Shown here one piece after another: positions 1 through 10,583 of a DNA stretch of 64,000 nucleotides (positions are counted from its first letter, which is position 1; every line of letters starts with the position of its first letter). The notes beneath the pieces were generated by a model. It saw only the letters and a program-made list of their open reading frames with translations. It was not told where the DNA came from and ran no database searches. Source of the DNA: Prorocentrum cordatum (Eukaryota; Sar; Dinophyceae; Prorocentrales; Prorocentraceae); contig CAUYUJ010018541.1 of assembly GCA_963575745.1 (NCBI GenBank), positions 47,501 to 111,500 of the forward strand, given 5' to 3'. The position numbers and the translations under genes are program-made.

Positions 1-95
1 AGTTCCTTGCAGAAGGCCTTACTGAGCTCCTTACGGAAGGCCTTATTGAGCTCATAACAGAAGACCTTCTTGAGCTCCTTACAGAAGGCCTGTAC
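1..95. repeat. 24-bp tandem repeat, about four units
   Basis: Units begin at 24, 48 and 72 with GAGCTC, and a partial unit fills 1-23. Each unit reads GAGCTCCTTACAGAAGGCCT plus four variable bases. The array abuts the start of the 190-bp satellite at about 96 and may continue beyond the window edge. Confidence 0.85.
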
Positions 96-1610
96 GCCCC
101 CCCCCATCTCCGAGAGCGCCGTTTTGCGCTGGGAGGGGGTTCCAGATGTGGTTTCACCCTGGAACGGTTCCGGTGTGACAATCCACCTGGGACCTCCCGC
201 GGCACTGGGAGGGAAGGCCCAGCCGCCAGAAAAAGGCCACCCAATATGAGATTTCCTTTGGAAAATAACAATTTTGGGGGCTCGGGTACACCCCTCATCT
301 CCGAGAGCGCCGTTTTGCGCTGGGAGAGGGTTCCAGATGGATTTTCACCTTGGAACAGTGCCGGGGTGAAAATCCATTTGGAACTCCCGCGACGGTGGGC
401 GGGAGAAAGCCCAACTGCCAGAAAAAGGCTCTTCGATCAGAAATTGCATGTGGAAAGTGACAATTTTGAGGGTTCGGGTGCACCGCCCCATCTCTGAGAG
501 CGCCGTTTTGCGTTGGAAGAAGTTCCCAGATGGATTTTCACCCAGGAGCGGTTCCAGGGTGAAAATCCTTTTGGTACCTCCCGCGACACTGAGCGGGAGA
601 GGGCCAAGCCGCCAGAAAAAGGCTCCCCAATGAGAGATTTCATTCGGAAAATAACAATTGGGGGGGTTCGGGTACACCCCCCCCCCATCTCCGAAAGCGC
701 CGCTGTGCGCTGGGAAAGGGTTCCAGATGGATTTTCACCCTGGAACGGGTCCGGGGTGAAAATCCATTTCGGACCTCCCGCGACATTGGGAGGGAGGGCC
801 CAGCCGCCAGAAAAAGGCTCCCCAACCAGAAATTTCATGCTTAAAATACAATTTGGGGGGCTCGGGTAGACCTTCCCATTTCCGGGAGCGCCGTTTTGCG
901 TCGGGAGAGGGTTCCAGTGCAGTTTCACCCTGGAACGGGTCCGGGGTGAAAATCCATTTGGCACCTCCCGCGACACAGGGCGGGAGAGTGCCCAGTCGCC
1001 AGAAAAAGGCTCCCCAATGAGAGATTTCATTTGGAAAATTAGCATTTTGGGGGCTCGGGTACACCCCCCCATCTCCGAGAGCGCCGTTTTGCGTTGGGAG
1101 AGGCTTCCAGATGTGGTTTCACCCTGGAACGGTTCCGGAGTGAAAACATCTGGGACCTCCCGCGACAACATTGGGCGAGATCCAGCCGCCAGAGACCGGC
1201 CACCCAATATTATATTCATTTTCCAAAATTACAATTTTGGGGTTTGGGGTACACCCCCATCTCCGAGAGCGCCGTTTTGCGCTTGGAGAGGGCCCCAGAT
1301 GGATTTTCACCCTGGAACGGTTCTGGAGTGAAAATCCATCTGGGACCTCCCGCGACACTGGGCGGAAGAGGGCCCAGCCGCCAGAAAAAGGCTCCCCAAT
1401 AAGAGATTGCATTAGGAAAATGACAATTGTGGGTGCTCTGGTACACCTCCCCATCTCCGAAAGCGCCGTTTTGCGCTGGGAGAAGGTTCCAGATGGATTT
1501 TCTCCTTGCAACGGTTCCAGGGTGAAATCCATTTTGGGACCTCCCGCGATACTAGGCGGGAGGGCCCAGCCGCCAGAAAAAGGCTCCCCAATGAGAGATG
1601 TTATTCTCTT
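96..1610 (+). repeat. ~190-bp satellite, block 1 (eight units)
   Basis: The anchor GAGAGCGCCGTTTTGCG recurs at 112, 303, 496, 693, 884, 1,077, 1,265 and 1,459, with spacing 188-197 bp. Each unit has the order anchor, a large palindrome (GATGGATTTTCACC / GGTGAAAATCCATC arms), a smaller inverted pair CCTCCCGC / GCGGGAGG, GCCGCCAGAAAAAGGCTCCC, and an AT-richer GGAAAATGACAATTTTGGGG segment. Open frames cross units on both strands, but this comes from low stop density and not from a recognisable protein. Confidence 0.9.
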
Positions 1611-1639
1611 GTACAGGGCGTCTAGAGTTCCGATCATGG

Positions 1640-2470
1640 TACTCCGCGTCGCACCCCCCCCATTCCCCCCCCGCGTTCCCAGCACCAGAGTGGGACCCCC
1701 GCGCCGTGGCTCTCTGCCCCGAGCGCCCCCGCGTTCCCAGCGCCCCAGCGGGAGCCCCGCCCACTGCCCCCTCCGCCACGAACGCTTCATTCCGCGTCGT
1801 ACCCCCCCCCCCGCGTCCCCAGCGCCAGAGTGGGACCCCCGCGCCGTGGCTCATTGCCCCGAGCACCCCCGCGTCCCCAGCGCCCCAGCGGAACCCCCCC
1901 TCCGCCACGTCGCACACACACACACACACCACACACACACACGCGTCCCCAGCCCAGTGGAACCCCCGCGCCGTGGCTCTCTGCCCCGAGCCCCCCCGCG
2001 TCCCAGCGCCCCAGCGGGAGCCCCGCCCACTGCCTCCCTCCGCCACGAACGTTTTATTCCGCGTCGCGACGCACACCACCTCCCCCACCTCCCTCCCCGC
2101 GTCCCCAGCGCCCCAGTGGGGGCTCCGCCCCGTGCCCCCTCCGCCCCGACAATTTTATTCCGCGTCGTGACGCACACCACCTCTTCCCCTCCCCGCTTCC
2201 GTTCCCAGCCCAGGGCCCCCGTTGGACCCCCGCCCCGTGGCCCTCTGCCCCAAGCCCCGCCCAGTGCCCCCTCCGCCCCGACCATTTTATTCCGCGTCGC
2301 GACGCACACCACCTCCCCCCCCTCCTCTCCGCGCCCCCAGCGCCCCAGTTGGACCTCCGCCCCGCGCCCCCTCCGCTCCGAGCACTTTTTTTCCGCGTCG
2401 CGACGCACACCACCTCCCCCCCTCCCCACCTGGGATTTGGGCCCCGTTATTGGGCCCCGAAGGGCGATGT
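1640..2470 (+). repeat. C-rich repeat block interrupting the satellite
   Basis: An imperfect repeat of roughly 100-180 bp with the anchor TTCCGCGTCG, often followed by CGACGCACACCACC, recurs near 1,790, 2,057, 2,159, 2,290 and 2,391. It is preceded by a stretch rich in CCCCAGCGCCCCAGCGGGAG. The block sits between satellite units 8 and 9 and shares no sequence with them, so it looks like an insertion or a second array. A 610-residue open frame running through it is Pro/Arg-rich and has no family signature. Confidence 0.75.
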
Positions 2471-2487
2471 CTTGCCCCCTCTTCCCC

Positions 2488-2585
2488 CCTCCTCCTCCTC
2501 CTCCTCCTCCTTCTCCTCCTCCTCCTCCTCCTCCTCCTCCTCCTCCTCCTCCTCCTCCTCCTCCTCCTCCTCCTCCTCCTCCTCC
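2488..2585. repeat. (CCT)n microsatellite
   Basis: An almost uninterrupted CCT run that closes the C-rich insertion just before the 190-bp satellite resumes near 2,640. Confidence 0.95.
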
Positions 2586-2639
2586 CTTTATTTTTTCCGC
2601 AAGAGCCATGGATGGCACACGTGCCACTTGTTGGGAAAA

Positions 2640-3770
2640 TGACCATTTGGGGAGCTCGAGTACACCCGCCCCATTTCTGAGAGCGCCGTTTTGCGCCGGG
2701 AGAGGGTTCCAGATGGAGTTTCACCCTGGAACGGTTCCGGTGTGCAAATCCATCTGGCACTTCCCGCGACATTGGGCGGGAGAGGGCCCCATCGCCAGAA
2801 AAAGGCTCCCAAAAAAAAATAGTTGGAAAATGATAATTTTGGGTGCTCGGGTACACCCCCCCATCTCCGAGATCGCCGTTTTGCGTTGGGAGAAGGTTCC
2901 AGATGGATTTTCACCTTGGAGCGGTTCCGGGGTGAAAATCAATCTGGGACCTCCCGCGACACTGGGCGGGAGGGCCCAGCCGCCAGAAAAAGGCTCCCAA
3001 TAAGCGATTTCGTTTGGAAATTGACCATTCTGGGGATTCGGGTACACCCGCATCATTTCTGAGAGCGCCGTTTTGCGCTGGGAGAGGGTCCCAGATGGAT
3101 TTTCACCCTGGAACGGTTCTGGAGTGAAAATCCATCTGGGACCTCCCGCGACACTGGGCGGCCGCCAGAAAAAACACTCCCCATAAGAGATTTCATGTGG
3201 AAACTGAATTTTGGGGGCTCGGGTACACCCTCCCCGTCTCCGAGAGCGCCGTTTTGCGTTGGGAGAGGGTTCCACATGGATTTTCACCCTGGAGCGGTTC
3301 CGCAGTGAAAATCTGTTTGGGACCTCCTACGACTGGGCGGGAGGGCCCAGCCGCCAGAAAAAGGCCTTCCAATGAGAGCTCTTATTTGCAGAATGGCAAT
3401 TTTAATGGCTCGGGTACACCCCCGCATCTCCGAGAGCACCGTTTTGCGCTGGGAAGGGGTTCCAGATTGATTTTCACCCTCGAACGGAAAATCTATCTGA
3501 GACCTCCTGCGACATTGGGCGGGAGGGCCCGCCCGCCAGAAAAAGGCTCCCCAATGAGAAATTATGTTTGAATGCTGACAATCTGAGTGCTCTCCGAGAG
3601 CGCCGTTTTGCGTTGGGAAAAGGTTCCGGATGGATTTTCACCCTGGAACGGTTCCGGGTGAAAATCCACGTCGGCCCTCCCGCGGCAGTAGGCGGGAGGG
3701 CCCAGCCGCCAGAAAAAGGCTCACCAATGAGAGATGTCATTTGGAAATTGGCGATTTTGGGGGGAATCGA
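2640..3770 (+). repeat. ~190-bp satellite, block 2 (six units)
   Basis: This is the same satellite as 96-1,610. Anchors are at 2,679, 2,869, 3,061, 3,242, 3,432 and 3,596, spaced 164-192 bp. The last unit is shortened, and the array fades into single-copy sequence after GGCGATTTTGGGGGGAATCG at about 3,770. Confidence 0.9.
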
Positions 3771-5162
3771 TGCAGGCCAGGTTGGGGCGGCGTGAATTCA
3801 CATGGGACATGAAAAAGGAGGCAGAAACACATGCAAATTGCAAAGCGCGAGGGCAAGCGGTTAAGCATGGCTTCGGTGAGGCGTTGGAATTTACATTCTC
3901 TTGGAATGCAGCATTCACCCTGCCGAACTTGAAGGCGTCAACTCCAATGCTCGCACAATCATCTCAGCCACCCACCCAGAGCTTGGTTCGCAAAATCCCC
4001 GCGTCTGCGATTGCGACGACTGCATGGCGCTGGCTGGCGCGCCGCTGCAGCCTCGCGAGCGCGCTCAGGTTCGTGCGCAGAGCGGTCAGGTTGTCTTGTC
4101 CGGCGCAACCGACGCGGCCGCGGTGGCGCTGACCGCTGGGCACTTCCCAGCGCGTCTCGCAGGCCGAGCTGACGCCTGGGCAGTTCAGTGCGACTCGGTG
4201 ATTCGGACGAGCGCGGTATCATAGCGACGCCAGGAACGGCAGATACGATGATGACTGTTGCGAAGCAGGTGGCGACGACGACGACGACGATTCCAATGAC
4301 GGCGCCGATGTTCATCACGCCGATGGCGATGATGGCGTCCACGTGTCGGTGATGAAGGTGTTGGAAGGATTTCGACATGCGCTTGCGGCCGACGGGCGCG
4401 ACTGGCCCGCATGGTATTATTCGACGGATCGTGCCCCCCCCCCCTCCTCAGCATGTGCGCAAGGGCATTCGGATTATTTTTGGCATACGCGCTCGAGGGG
4501 CCTGTCTGGTTATTTTGGGTGGGAATGTTTGGAAAGCTCATGGTGCTCTTAAGATGTCGCAGGAGCGCGCACGCCGACCGTTTCTTCGAGAGCCACGGCT
4601 GCAACAACAAAAAAAAACATGTGGTGTCATGTGTATTCGGGACAATCGGTTGTGACATCCAGATCAAGCCCACACAAAACCCACGGAGTCCGAAGGATGT
4701 CGGCATGCGCGCGCGACGACGCGCGCGCGTACACTTCGCCCAGATGTTGCAGGGGACGCTTGCTAATTGTTGATGTTTGATCAACGACTGTGCGCGCACA
4801 GTTCTTTCGCAGGGGACGGTGGGAGGATCGAACCCCAGTTTGTTGGGGTGGTATGACTTCATATTCCACGTGGACGATGGGTCAAAAACATATGTAACTT
4901 GCACGCCCCCTCGGGATCGATGTCCCAGCCTCGGGGGGGGGTGTAGACCCGAACCCCTTTTGTTTTTGATAGGACAGCAAATACGATTGTGCAACCTACG
5001 TGGTTTGTGCAATGTCTGTGGTGCAACTGTTGCCCTGCGCGTTCCAACAGACGCACTTCGTGCGCGTTTTTTGTGCAATCCACGCGGTGTAAACCAAATG
5101 CGGCGATGCGACGGCGACGACATAGCCGCAAAGTAAAAGCCCATACGTGAAAGCGTTGCTTG
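3771..5162. other. Single-copy stretch, no recognised gene
   Basis: No repeat family or known domain is visible. The longest open frame is on the minus strand (4,185-5,186, 333 codons). Its C-terminal third is His/Arg-rich, encoded by GACGACG-type triplets, and its N-terminal part has no recognisable motif. A plus frame of 132 codons (3,734-4,132) overlaps it. I assign no function to either. Confidence 0.5.
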
Positions 5163-5340
5163 GAGAATGAGTATATACTTATGCATATATGGATACAGAC
5201 ATGCATGCGCGTATGTATATATATATATATAAACATATATATATATATATACCCATACCCATATCCATATCCATATGTCCGTATGTTCATATGTATATAG
5301 ATGTGTACATACTTACATACATATATACAAGCATACATAC
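5163..5340. repeat. TA/CATA-rich microsatellite
   Basis: Runs of ATATAT and CATACATA, including CCCATATCCATATCCATATG, make the only strongly AT-rich stretch in the first 10 kb. Confidence 0.9.
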
Positions 5341-5370
5341 ATTCCCACCTCCCCCGGCGTCTGCTAGTGC

Positions 5371-6141
5371 ATGGTTGATTCGGCTACGGCCTCGATGGCA
5401 GGCATTCGTCCAGAAGTGCGCGAGCATGTCAGACGCTTTGCGTTCGATCGGAGATGGCAGCCTGTAGGCTCTACCATAGCAGGGAAGAGTGGTGCGCGAG
5501 TGAGATCCCAGCGATTTGCTTTGAAAGCGCATGTACAATATCGCACTTGCAGCATAAGCTGCAGTTTGACATTTACTCACCAGCGTCTGCAGGAGAAGGG
5601 GGATGAAAGTTGCCAGCGCCATTGCGCAACGAACAGGTTTCAGGCGGGAGGCGATGTCAAAAATGTGGTGTTTCGTCTTGGTATCTTGCGCACTTCAGTG
5701 CAGTCGGCGAGTTGGTATTGCCAATACGCGTGTGCGTACTACAGACAAGACGCTGAAATACAGACATGCCTGAGCTCAGGAGGGACTTCGGTTGCCGGGC
5801 CGTCCCTGAAGGCTAGGTCGGGGGACAGATTCGTTGCCGAGGTTCGCCGTGGCCAGGAAATATTTGTCGAGCCCTTGCAGAAATCGCCAAGGTCGCTGAC
5901 CGAGCCGCACGCCTTGGAGTTCTGCACCTACGCAGGCGAGACGCCGTCCGTGCGGAAGGGAGGGGGGGAGAGCGCCGCCGTTCTCTGCTGGACCTGGAGG
6001 CAAGGGGAGCAGCCCCATGTAGGCAAGCCAATACCCGTGGGAAGGATGAGAGGAAGATCGGTCCGACCTCCGTTTCCAGTGGCACCCTCGGCCGAGTGCA
6101 TCAACGTCATGTGTTTTGTTTGTTTGAAGGCTCGACGGTAA
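5371..6141 (+). CDS. Unassigned 256-codon open frame
   Basis: This is the longest frame in a non-repetitive segment with mixed composition. It starts with ATG and ends with TAA. The translation begins MVDSATASMAGIRPEV and has Cys/His/Arg-rich stretches such as RRWQPVGSTIAG and GRSVRPPFPVAPSAECINVM. I recognise no domain, signal peptide or membrane segment. Minus-strand frames cover the same interval, for example 5,928-6,464 with KRLLHYRRAFKQTKHMTLMH, so the coding strand is uncertain. It may equally be non-coding or an exon of a gene with introns. Confidence that it is translated is low. Confidence 0.2.
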   Translation: MVDSATASMAGIRPEVREHVRRFAFDRRWQPVGSTIAGKSGARVRSQRFALKAHVQYRTCSISCSLTFTHQRLQEKGDESCQRHCATNRFQAGGDVKNVVFRLGILRTSVQSASWYCQYACAYYRQDAEIQTCLSSGGTSVAGPSLKARSGDRFVAEVRRGQEIFVEPLQKSPRSLTEPHALEFCTYAGETPSVRKGGGESAAVLCWTWRQGEQPHVGKPIPVGRMRGRSVRPPFPVAPSAECINVMCFVCLKARR

Positions 6142-6199
6142 TGCAGTAACCGCTTCAGATCATTCTTTACAGCGCTGGCGTGGCCGAAGAGCACGGGCC

Positions 6200-6610
6200 C
6201 AGCGTAATCGATCAGGGGTCGTGGCCTTGGGCGCGCGAATTCAACAGAAATTGTAAGGGATCGGGACCTACAGGGAGTACGGATCCAGAGTGGTGTGCCA
6301 GGGTTGGCGGCCCTAGTGGCACGGGCCAAGAGTAATTGGCAAGGGATCGTGGCCTTGGAAGTGCGGATCCAGCACAGTTTGCTAGATATCGTGACCCTGG
6401 GAGCGCTGACCCTATGCAAGAGGGAAGAAAACATGGGGGATGAGAGGGCAAGAGGGCTCAGCAAGAGGAGATGGCAAGGAAGTCCGAGCGAGAGCGCGAG
6501 TACAGATCGCCGAGAAGGAGATTCGTGCCTGAATTGTGAAGGGGTCAGGCGAGAGCGCGATTCGTGGATAACCTGCGTGGAAGTCTCGAGCGAGAGGCGC
6601 GATTATTCAA
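6200..6610 (+). repeat. Degenerate ~50-80 bp repeat (GGGATCGTGGCCTTGG)
   Basis: Variants of GGGATCGTGGCCTTGG followed by GCGGATCCAG recur near 6,216, 6,258, 6,344 and 6,387. A related copy lies at 7,440-7,500 (GGGATCGTAGCCTCGG). A second motif, AGTCxxGAGCGAGAG, occurs near 6,481 and 6,582. The divergence suggests an old minisatellite. Confidence 0.5.
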
Positions 6611-6654
6611 TGAATGTGTGAAGACGCGTCAAGCGGGAGCGGGAGCAGTTCTTG

Positions 6655-7087
6655 TTGGTGGTGGTGGTGGTGGTGGTGGTGGTGGTGGTGGTGGTGGTGG
6701 TGGTGGTGGTGGTGGTGGTGGTGGTGATGGTGGTGGTGGTGGTGGTGGTGGTGTGGTGGTGGTGGGTGGTGGTGGTGGTGGTGGTGGTGGTGGTGGTGGT
6801 GGTGGTGGTGGTGGTGGTGGTGGTGGTGTGGTGGTGTGGTGGGTGGTGGGTGGTGGTGGTGGTGGTGGTGGTGGTGGTGGTGGTGGTGGTGGTGGTGGTG
6901 GTGGTGGTGGTGGTGGTGGTGGTGGTGGTGGTGGTGGTTGGTGGTGGTGGTGGTGGTGGTGGTGGTGGTGGTGGTGGTGGTGGTGGTGGTGGTGGTGGTG
7001 GTGGTGGTGGTGGTGGTGGTGGTGGTGGTGGTGGTGGTGGTGATGGTGTTGTTGGTATTGTTGGTGTTGTTGTTGGTGGTGGTGTTG
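6655..7087. repeat. (GGT)n microsatellite, ~430 bp
   Basis: This is a near-pure GGT/TGG tract with a few one-base slips. It gives open frames in all phases (poly-Gly, poly-Val, poly-Trp; poly-Pro, poly-Thr, poly-His on the other strand), which are repeat artefacts and not genes. Confidence 0.97.
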
Positions 7088-7127
7088 TTCTGGGGCCAGG
7101 GACCCAATCTGACGAGCAAGGCTTCCA

Positions 7128-7232
7128 TCGTAGAAAACCAGGTGCGAGCCCCTGGAGGGGCACATCAATTGACAAAAACATCGATGTGACCCGAGAGAGG
7201 GGATCAACAATAATCATCCGTAAGGGTTTCCT
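7128..7232 (+). repeat. Interspersed repeat, copy 1 (pair with 7,576-7,672)
   Basis: The segment with GGTGCGAGCCCCTGGAGGGG, then a CAATTGACAAAAACATCG region, then GGGGATCAACAATAATCATCC matches 7,576-7,672 across its length. The core GAGCCCCTGGAGGGGC is self-complementary (CCCCTGGAGGGG). Confidence 0.75.
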
Positions 7233-7575
7233 GCCATTGCTACCAGCCACCAATATTTTAGCATGAGAAATTCCAGAGCTAAGCGCCGTCGTGAAGCAAT
7301 GCCGGAACTTCACGCGAAGGCCAAGATCGTTCGTTACGGTTTGCATAACAATTGAAGAAACATCTCTCGAATTCTGACGGTTCGCACTGCGAACTTGCTG
7401 AAAATCGTGGTTTGGGGATGCGAGCATCACGTAATTTACTAGGGATCGTAGCCTCGGTGACGCGAAAGCAGCGTAAGTTAGAAAAGGATCTTGGCCCCGA
7501 GAACACGAATATTAGTAATGTGGGAGCAGATCTTGTTGTGAAAGGGGGGGCCAGCTAACCAGTCTTTCCTTTGTA

Positions 7576-7672
7576 TAAAAAAACACGGTGCGAGCCCCTG
7601 GGAGGGGCACTTCAGTTGAAAAAACACATTGGGCACCGGAGGGGGGGGACCAACAATAATTATCCTCGAGGA
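7576..7672 (+). repeat. Interspersed repeat, copy 2
   Basis: GGTGCGAGCCCCTGGGAGGG, then CACTTCAGTTGAAAAAACAC, then GGGGACCAACAATAATTATC align with 7,128-7,232 in the same orientation, 450 bp downstream. The two copies flank a 340-bp single-copy spacer that contains no gene I recognise. Confidence 0.75.
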
Positions 7673-8006
7673 ATGAAAATTCAACAACAAGATGACATTG
7701 GAGCCAGCGTGACGCGATCTTCACAGCCTGGAGGCCCCTGAGGGGGGCCGGCCGATCCAATAGCCGTCCTGTCAAAATGGGTTGGCACGTTTGAAGCTAC
7801 CTTTGGGGGCAAGGAATCATGAGGAGCAGGCACGCTTCGTCGGTCGACGCGATGGGAGTTGGACGATGCGCGCAGTCAAGATTCATCCTAGGATCGTGCA
7901 TCGTCGTCGGGTATAGCCAGGACCCCAGGCAAGGGGACCCGGTCAGTGGTAGGGCCCCAGAGCCCTCGAATTGGCCAGAATCACTAGAACAGGTCTGCCG
8001 TAGCTG

Positions 8007-8609
8007 GTGTTGTTCCTGGTGACGGCAGTTCCGGTCAGTGGAACGGGGCGGGGGGGGGGCGTCCCCCAGTACACATCAGTAAACCAGGTCCCACTAAACC
8101 CAGTTCTGCCAACGCCCGACATCGGTGTGACGGGAAGACGAACTGGGGAGAAGCGGGTGAGGCAAGCAGAGGCTAGAGAGACCGGAAATTGCAGTTTTGG
8201 AAACGAATTGCGCCGACGACAGTGGACCAGTTGCCAAGCCATAGTTGTTCGGAGTGGTTTCGATCTTGCATTGCAGCGGTTCATTAGCAATGTCGACCAC
8301 ACGCTTTCAGAGAAACGAGGCAAGGAGCTTGCCCAAGAAGGTCCAGCCAACAAGGTGTTGGCAAACAAGAGACGGCACAAGGACAATGCGAAGAAGAGTT
8401 GCCAGGGATGGTTTGAGGGTCGCGGCAGGACGTTGTTGCTTCTGGGGCACTGGAGCACCCAGGACTCCGGCTGCTTGGACGGCATGGAGGAGGGCAGGGT
8501 AGTTATGATGGGGTTCCAGTCAAGATTCGGACATGAGGGCCCGTCATGTCTGCATGGTATGAGTAAGCATGCTTTGCGCAGTACAGAGGACTTCCCAGTT
8601 AAGGTGTGA
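8007..8609 (+). CDS. Unassigned 200-codon open frame
   Basis: A frame of normal composition in single-copy sequence. The middle part is hydrophilic and Lys/Arg-rich (RFISNVDHTLSEKRGKELAQ, then NKRRHKDNAKKSCQGWFEGR), unlike the low-complexity frames nearby. I see no domain, transit peptide or membrane helix that I recognise. The first 40 codons cross a poly-G run (8,048-8,058), so a true start could lie further downstream. A 235-codon minus frame overlaps but is rich in Ser/Leu/Pro, as expected of a shadow. No confirmed neighbour supports a function. Confidence 0.25.
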   Translation: MLFLVTAVPVSGTGRGGGVPQYTSVNQVPLNPVLPTPDIGVTGRRTGEKRVRQAEARETGNCSFGNELRRRQWTSCQAIVVRSGFDLALQRFISNVDHTLSEKRGKELAQEGPANKVLANKRRHKDNAKKSCQGWFEGRGRTLLLLGHWSTQDSGCLDGMEEGRVVMMGFQSRFGHEGPSCLHGMSKHALRSTEDFPVKV

Positions 8610-10045
8610 CAGTTGGAGTACATAGGGAGATAGATTCGCATTCGCGACAAAGTTTTGGTCGCATGAGGGCGATGGATGATCCCTCACTGTTCGCAGACAG
8701 ACAGTTGCAAGCCACGATATTTCAGGCCTCTTGCCAAGCGCGGGTTCTTGAACGCGTGTCGTGAGGTCTGCTGAACATTTGGCGCGCGAACTTGAAAGGG
8801 GAGCAGCAATTCTGACGCAGGCTGACAGGGTTTGGGAGCACTACGGGAAGCGGGAAAAATTGCAGGCATTAGACGGGAGGTCTCCGACGGAACGAACGTG
8901 TGTGTGTGTGTGCGTGTGTTGTTGTATCAGTTTTGATAGTTATGTCAAGGCAGATGATTTGAATTCTAACGTATTTATCCTCCTTACGCCCGCCCCTCCC
9001 CGAAACTGAAACGGGTCGCGGGCAGGTTGCGGCGAGTGGCGCGGGGCGCAGGCAGAGGGAGCGGCAGAAGCGGAAAAAGCAGCGATGAGCCCCCAGTGAT
9101 TGTCGTTGATCTACGTACTGCGTTGCGTTGAAAATGCGCCTCTGGCGAAGAAGCCGGCTTGTGAGCGCTGTGCGTGCGCAGGCCAGCGGGCCAGGGGGCG
9201 ACGGCATTGGAGCTCGCACGAAGAGTATGACGAGAGAGCGTCAAAAAGCGAACATTGGGGCGCGTGCGACCCCGCCGACTGGAGCCGTGATTGATGACTC
9301 GGGGCTCCCAGTGGGGCACGACGAGGTGTGTGGGGGGTGTGTCAAAAGGGGTTTTGGTCAGCATTCGGCCGTGCGCACTGGCGCCCCGCAGATGGGGTTG
9401 CCCCCATGGGGCACAAGGCGCGTGAGTAGTGTGCCAGAATGAGCTCGCGCGGGAGCCGCGGCAGCGGCAGCGGCAGCAGTGGCAGCGGCAACGGCCAGCA
9501 CCAGCGGCGTCGGTGAGCGAGGTACAGCGTCCCTGTCTCTGGGGATCGAGCAACCCACGTCCAGCTGCTGTTCACTTGGATCCCTTCTCCACTTCGGTCC
9601 TCAAGGTTCTCATAGGCCGAGCGTAGCCAGACTGGGCCGTCTGGTTTTCCAGCGGGCCCGGCGCCACGGGAAGGCCGCGAGGAGTTCTGCGCGTTTGCTG
9701 CCGGCGCGGCCGGAACGCTGCGGCCCGGGCCACTTGGGGCCGGGCAAGGGGAGCCAGTGAGTGATTGGGCCCCGAAGCCACAAAGAAGTCATTGAGCCAG
9801 GCCCAGCGAAACCCCGTCCCGCTAGCGCCCGCCGAGTCGGGCCAGGGCGATGGAGCCACCGCTTCGGAGCTCCAGTGGACTTCCAGAGATGCCGGAACTC
9901 CGATGGGGCGGCGCCTTCTTGCCGCGCGCCCGCGGCGCGCCCTCGAGGAGGCGAGCGACACTTGCCCAGGGCGCAGCTTGCGCCCCGGCAGCGTGGAGGG
10001 AACGGGTCTGGAGGGAAACGGGTCCTGCTCACGATTTGGAGCCGG
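8610..10045. other. GC-rich single-copy stretch, no recognised gene
   Basis: It contains a short (GT)n run at 8,896-8,916 and a GCAGCG-rich patch at 9,457-9,510. Several overlapping frames exist on both strands, the longest being minus 9,572-10,345 with 257 codons. None shows a motif, and no strand is preferred. Confidence 0.45.
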
Positions 10046-10046
10046 C

Positions 10047-10312
10047 TGGGGGTCCTGAGGTGGTCCAGCATTGGTTCTGGCGAGCAGGAAGGGAGTGGCG
10101 CGGTTCGACGTTCTGGGTTCGAGCAAGTGTTTTACCCTCTTCGGCTTCCGGGAGCCGTTTTCGAGCTCCAGGAACCGATATTGCATGAAGAATTGCACCC
10201 AGTGAACCCCAGGAGGGCTCCATGGACAGATTTTGAGCGGATTTGGCCTCGTCCCCCTTGATCGTTTTTCTGGGGCCCCATCCAGTTCAGACCCCGCAGC
10301 CACACCCACCTC
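10047..10312 (+). repeat. Interspersed repeat family B, copy 1
   Basis: Two blocks match the copy at 29,750-30,197 in order and orientation. The first is at 10,047-10,087 (GAGGTGGTCCAGCATTGGTT). The second is at 10,190-10,312 (GGACAGATTTTGAGCGGATT and, downstream, CATCCAGTTCAGACCCCGC). The middle is diverged and shorter here (about 110 bp against 290 bp). Confidence 0.8.
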
Positions 10313-10444
10313 ACAATGGTTTTTGTTCCTAGGTCCTAGGCTCAACGCTCGCGTGCAGTTCGCAGCGTGTTGCCAGCACTGCCATATGTGGGGCTTCTGA
10401 GGTCAATGGCAGCAGACGTGGGGAGGCGCTAAGGTTAAGTCGGG

Positions 10445-10583
10445 CATGTCCCTCTACAGGAGGAATATTCAAAAGTAGTCCAAACATAATATGAGGACGA
10501 TGTTTGACTAGTTTTGACTATTTTTGATTTTGTGTTCGAATATGTTTTATTTGTCGTCCGAAATCCGCCTGTAGGAGGACATG
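10445..10583. mobile_element. MITE-like element with 20-bp terminal inverted repeats
   Basis: CATGTCCCTCTACAGGAGGA at 10,445-10,464 is the inverted partner (17 of 20 positions) of TCCGCCTGTAGGAGGACATG at 10,564-10,583. The 139-bp interior is AT-rich in a GC-rich setting and has repeated TTTGACTA motifs. A half copy with an identical right terminus lies at 44,213-44,279. There is no coding capacity, so movement would need a transposase supplied elsewhere. I did not identify a target-site duplication. Confidence 0.65.

Noticed and set aside
1171-3003. 610-codon plus-strand open frame
   Set aside because: It crosses two satellite blocks and a CCT run. There is no domain, and the translation is the satellite read through.
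4815-4845. tRNA T-arm-like GGGTTCGATCCTCCCACC on the minus strand
   Set aside because: Only the T-loop and part of an acceptor fit; no D-arm, anticodon arm or matching 5' acceptor lies at the right distance.
4185-5186. 333-codon minus frame as a gene
   Set aside because: The C-terminal third is a His/Arg run from a GAC-rich stretch and the rest has no motif; an overlapping plus frame is equally open.
5928-6464. Reverse-transcriptase-like fragment on the minus strand (KRLLHYRRAFKQTKHMTLMH)
   Set aside because: No catalytic YxDD-type motif or other retroelement domain is present; the resemblance is only general.
6564-7430. Poly-Gly, poly-Val, poly-Trp, poly-Pro, poly-Thr and poly-His open frames
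   Set aside because: All arise from one GGT microsatellite read in different phases.
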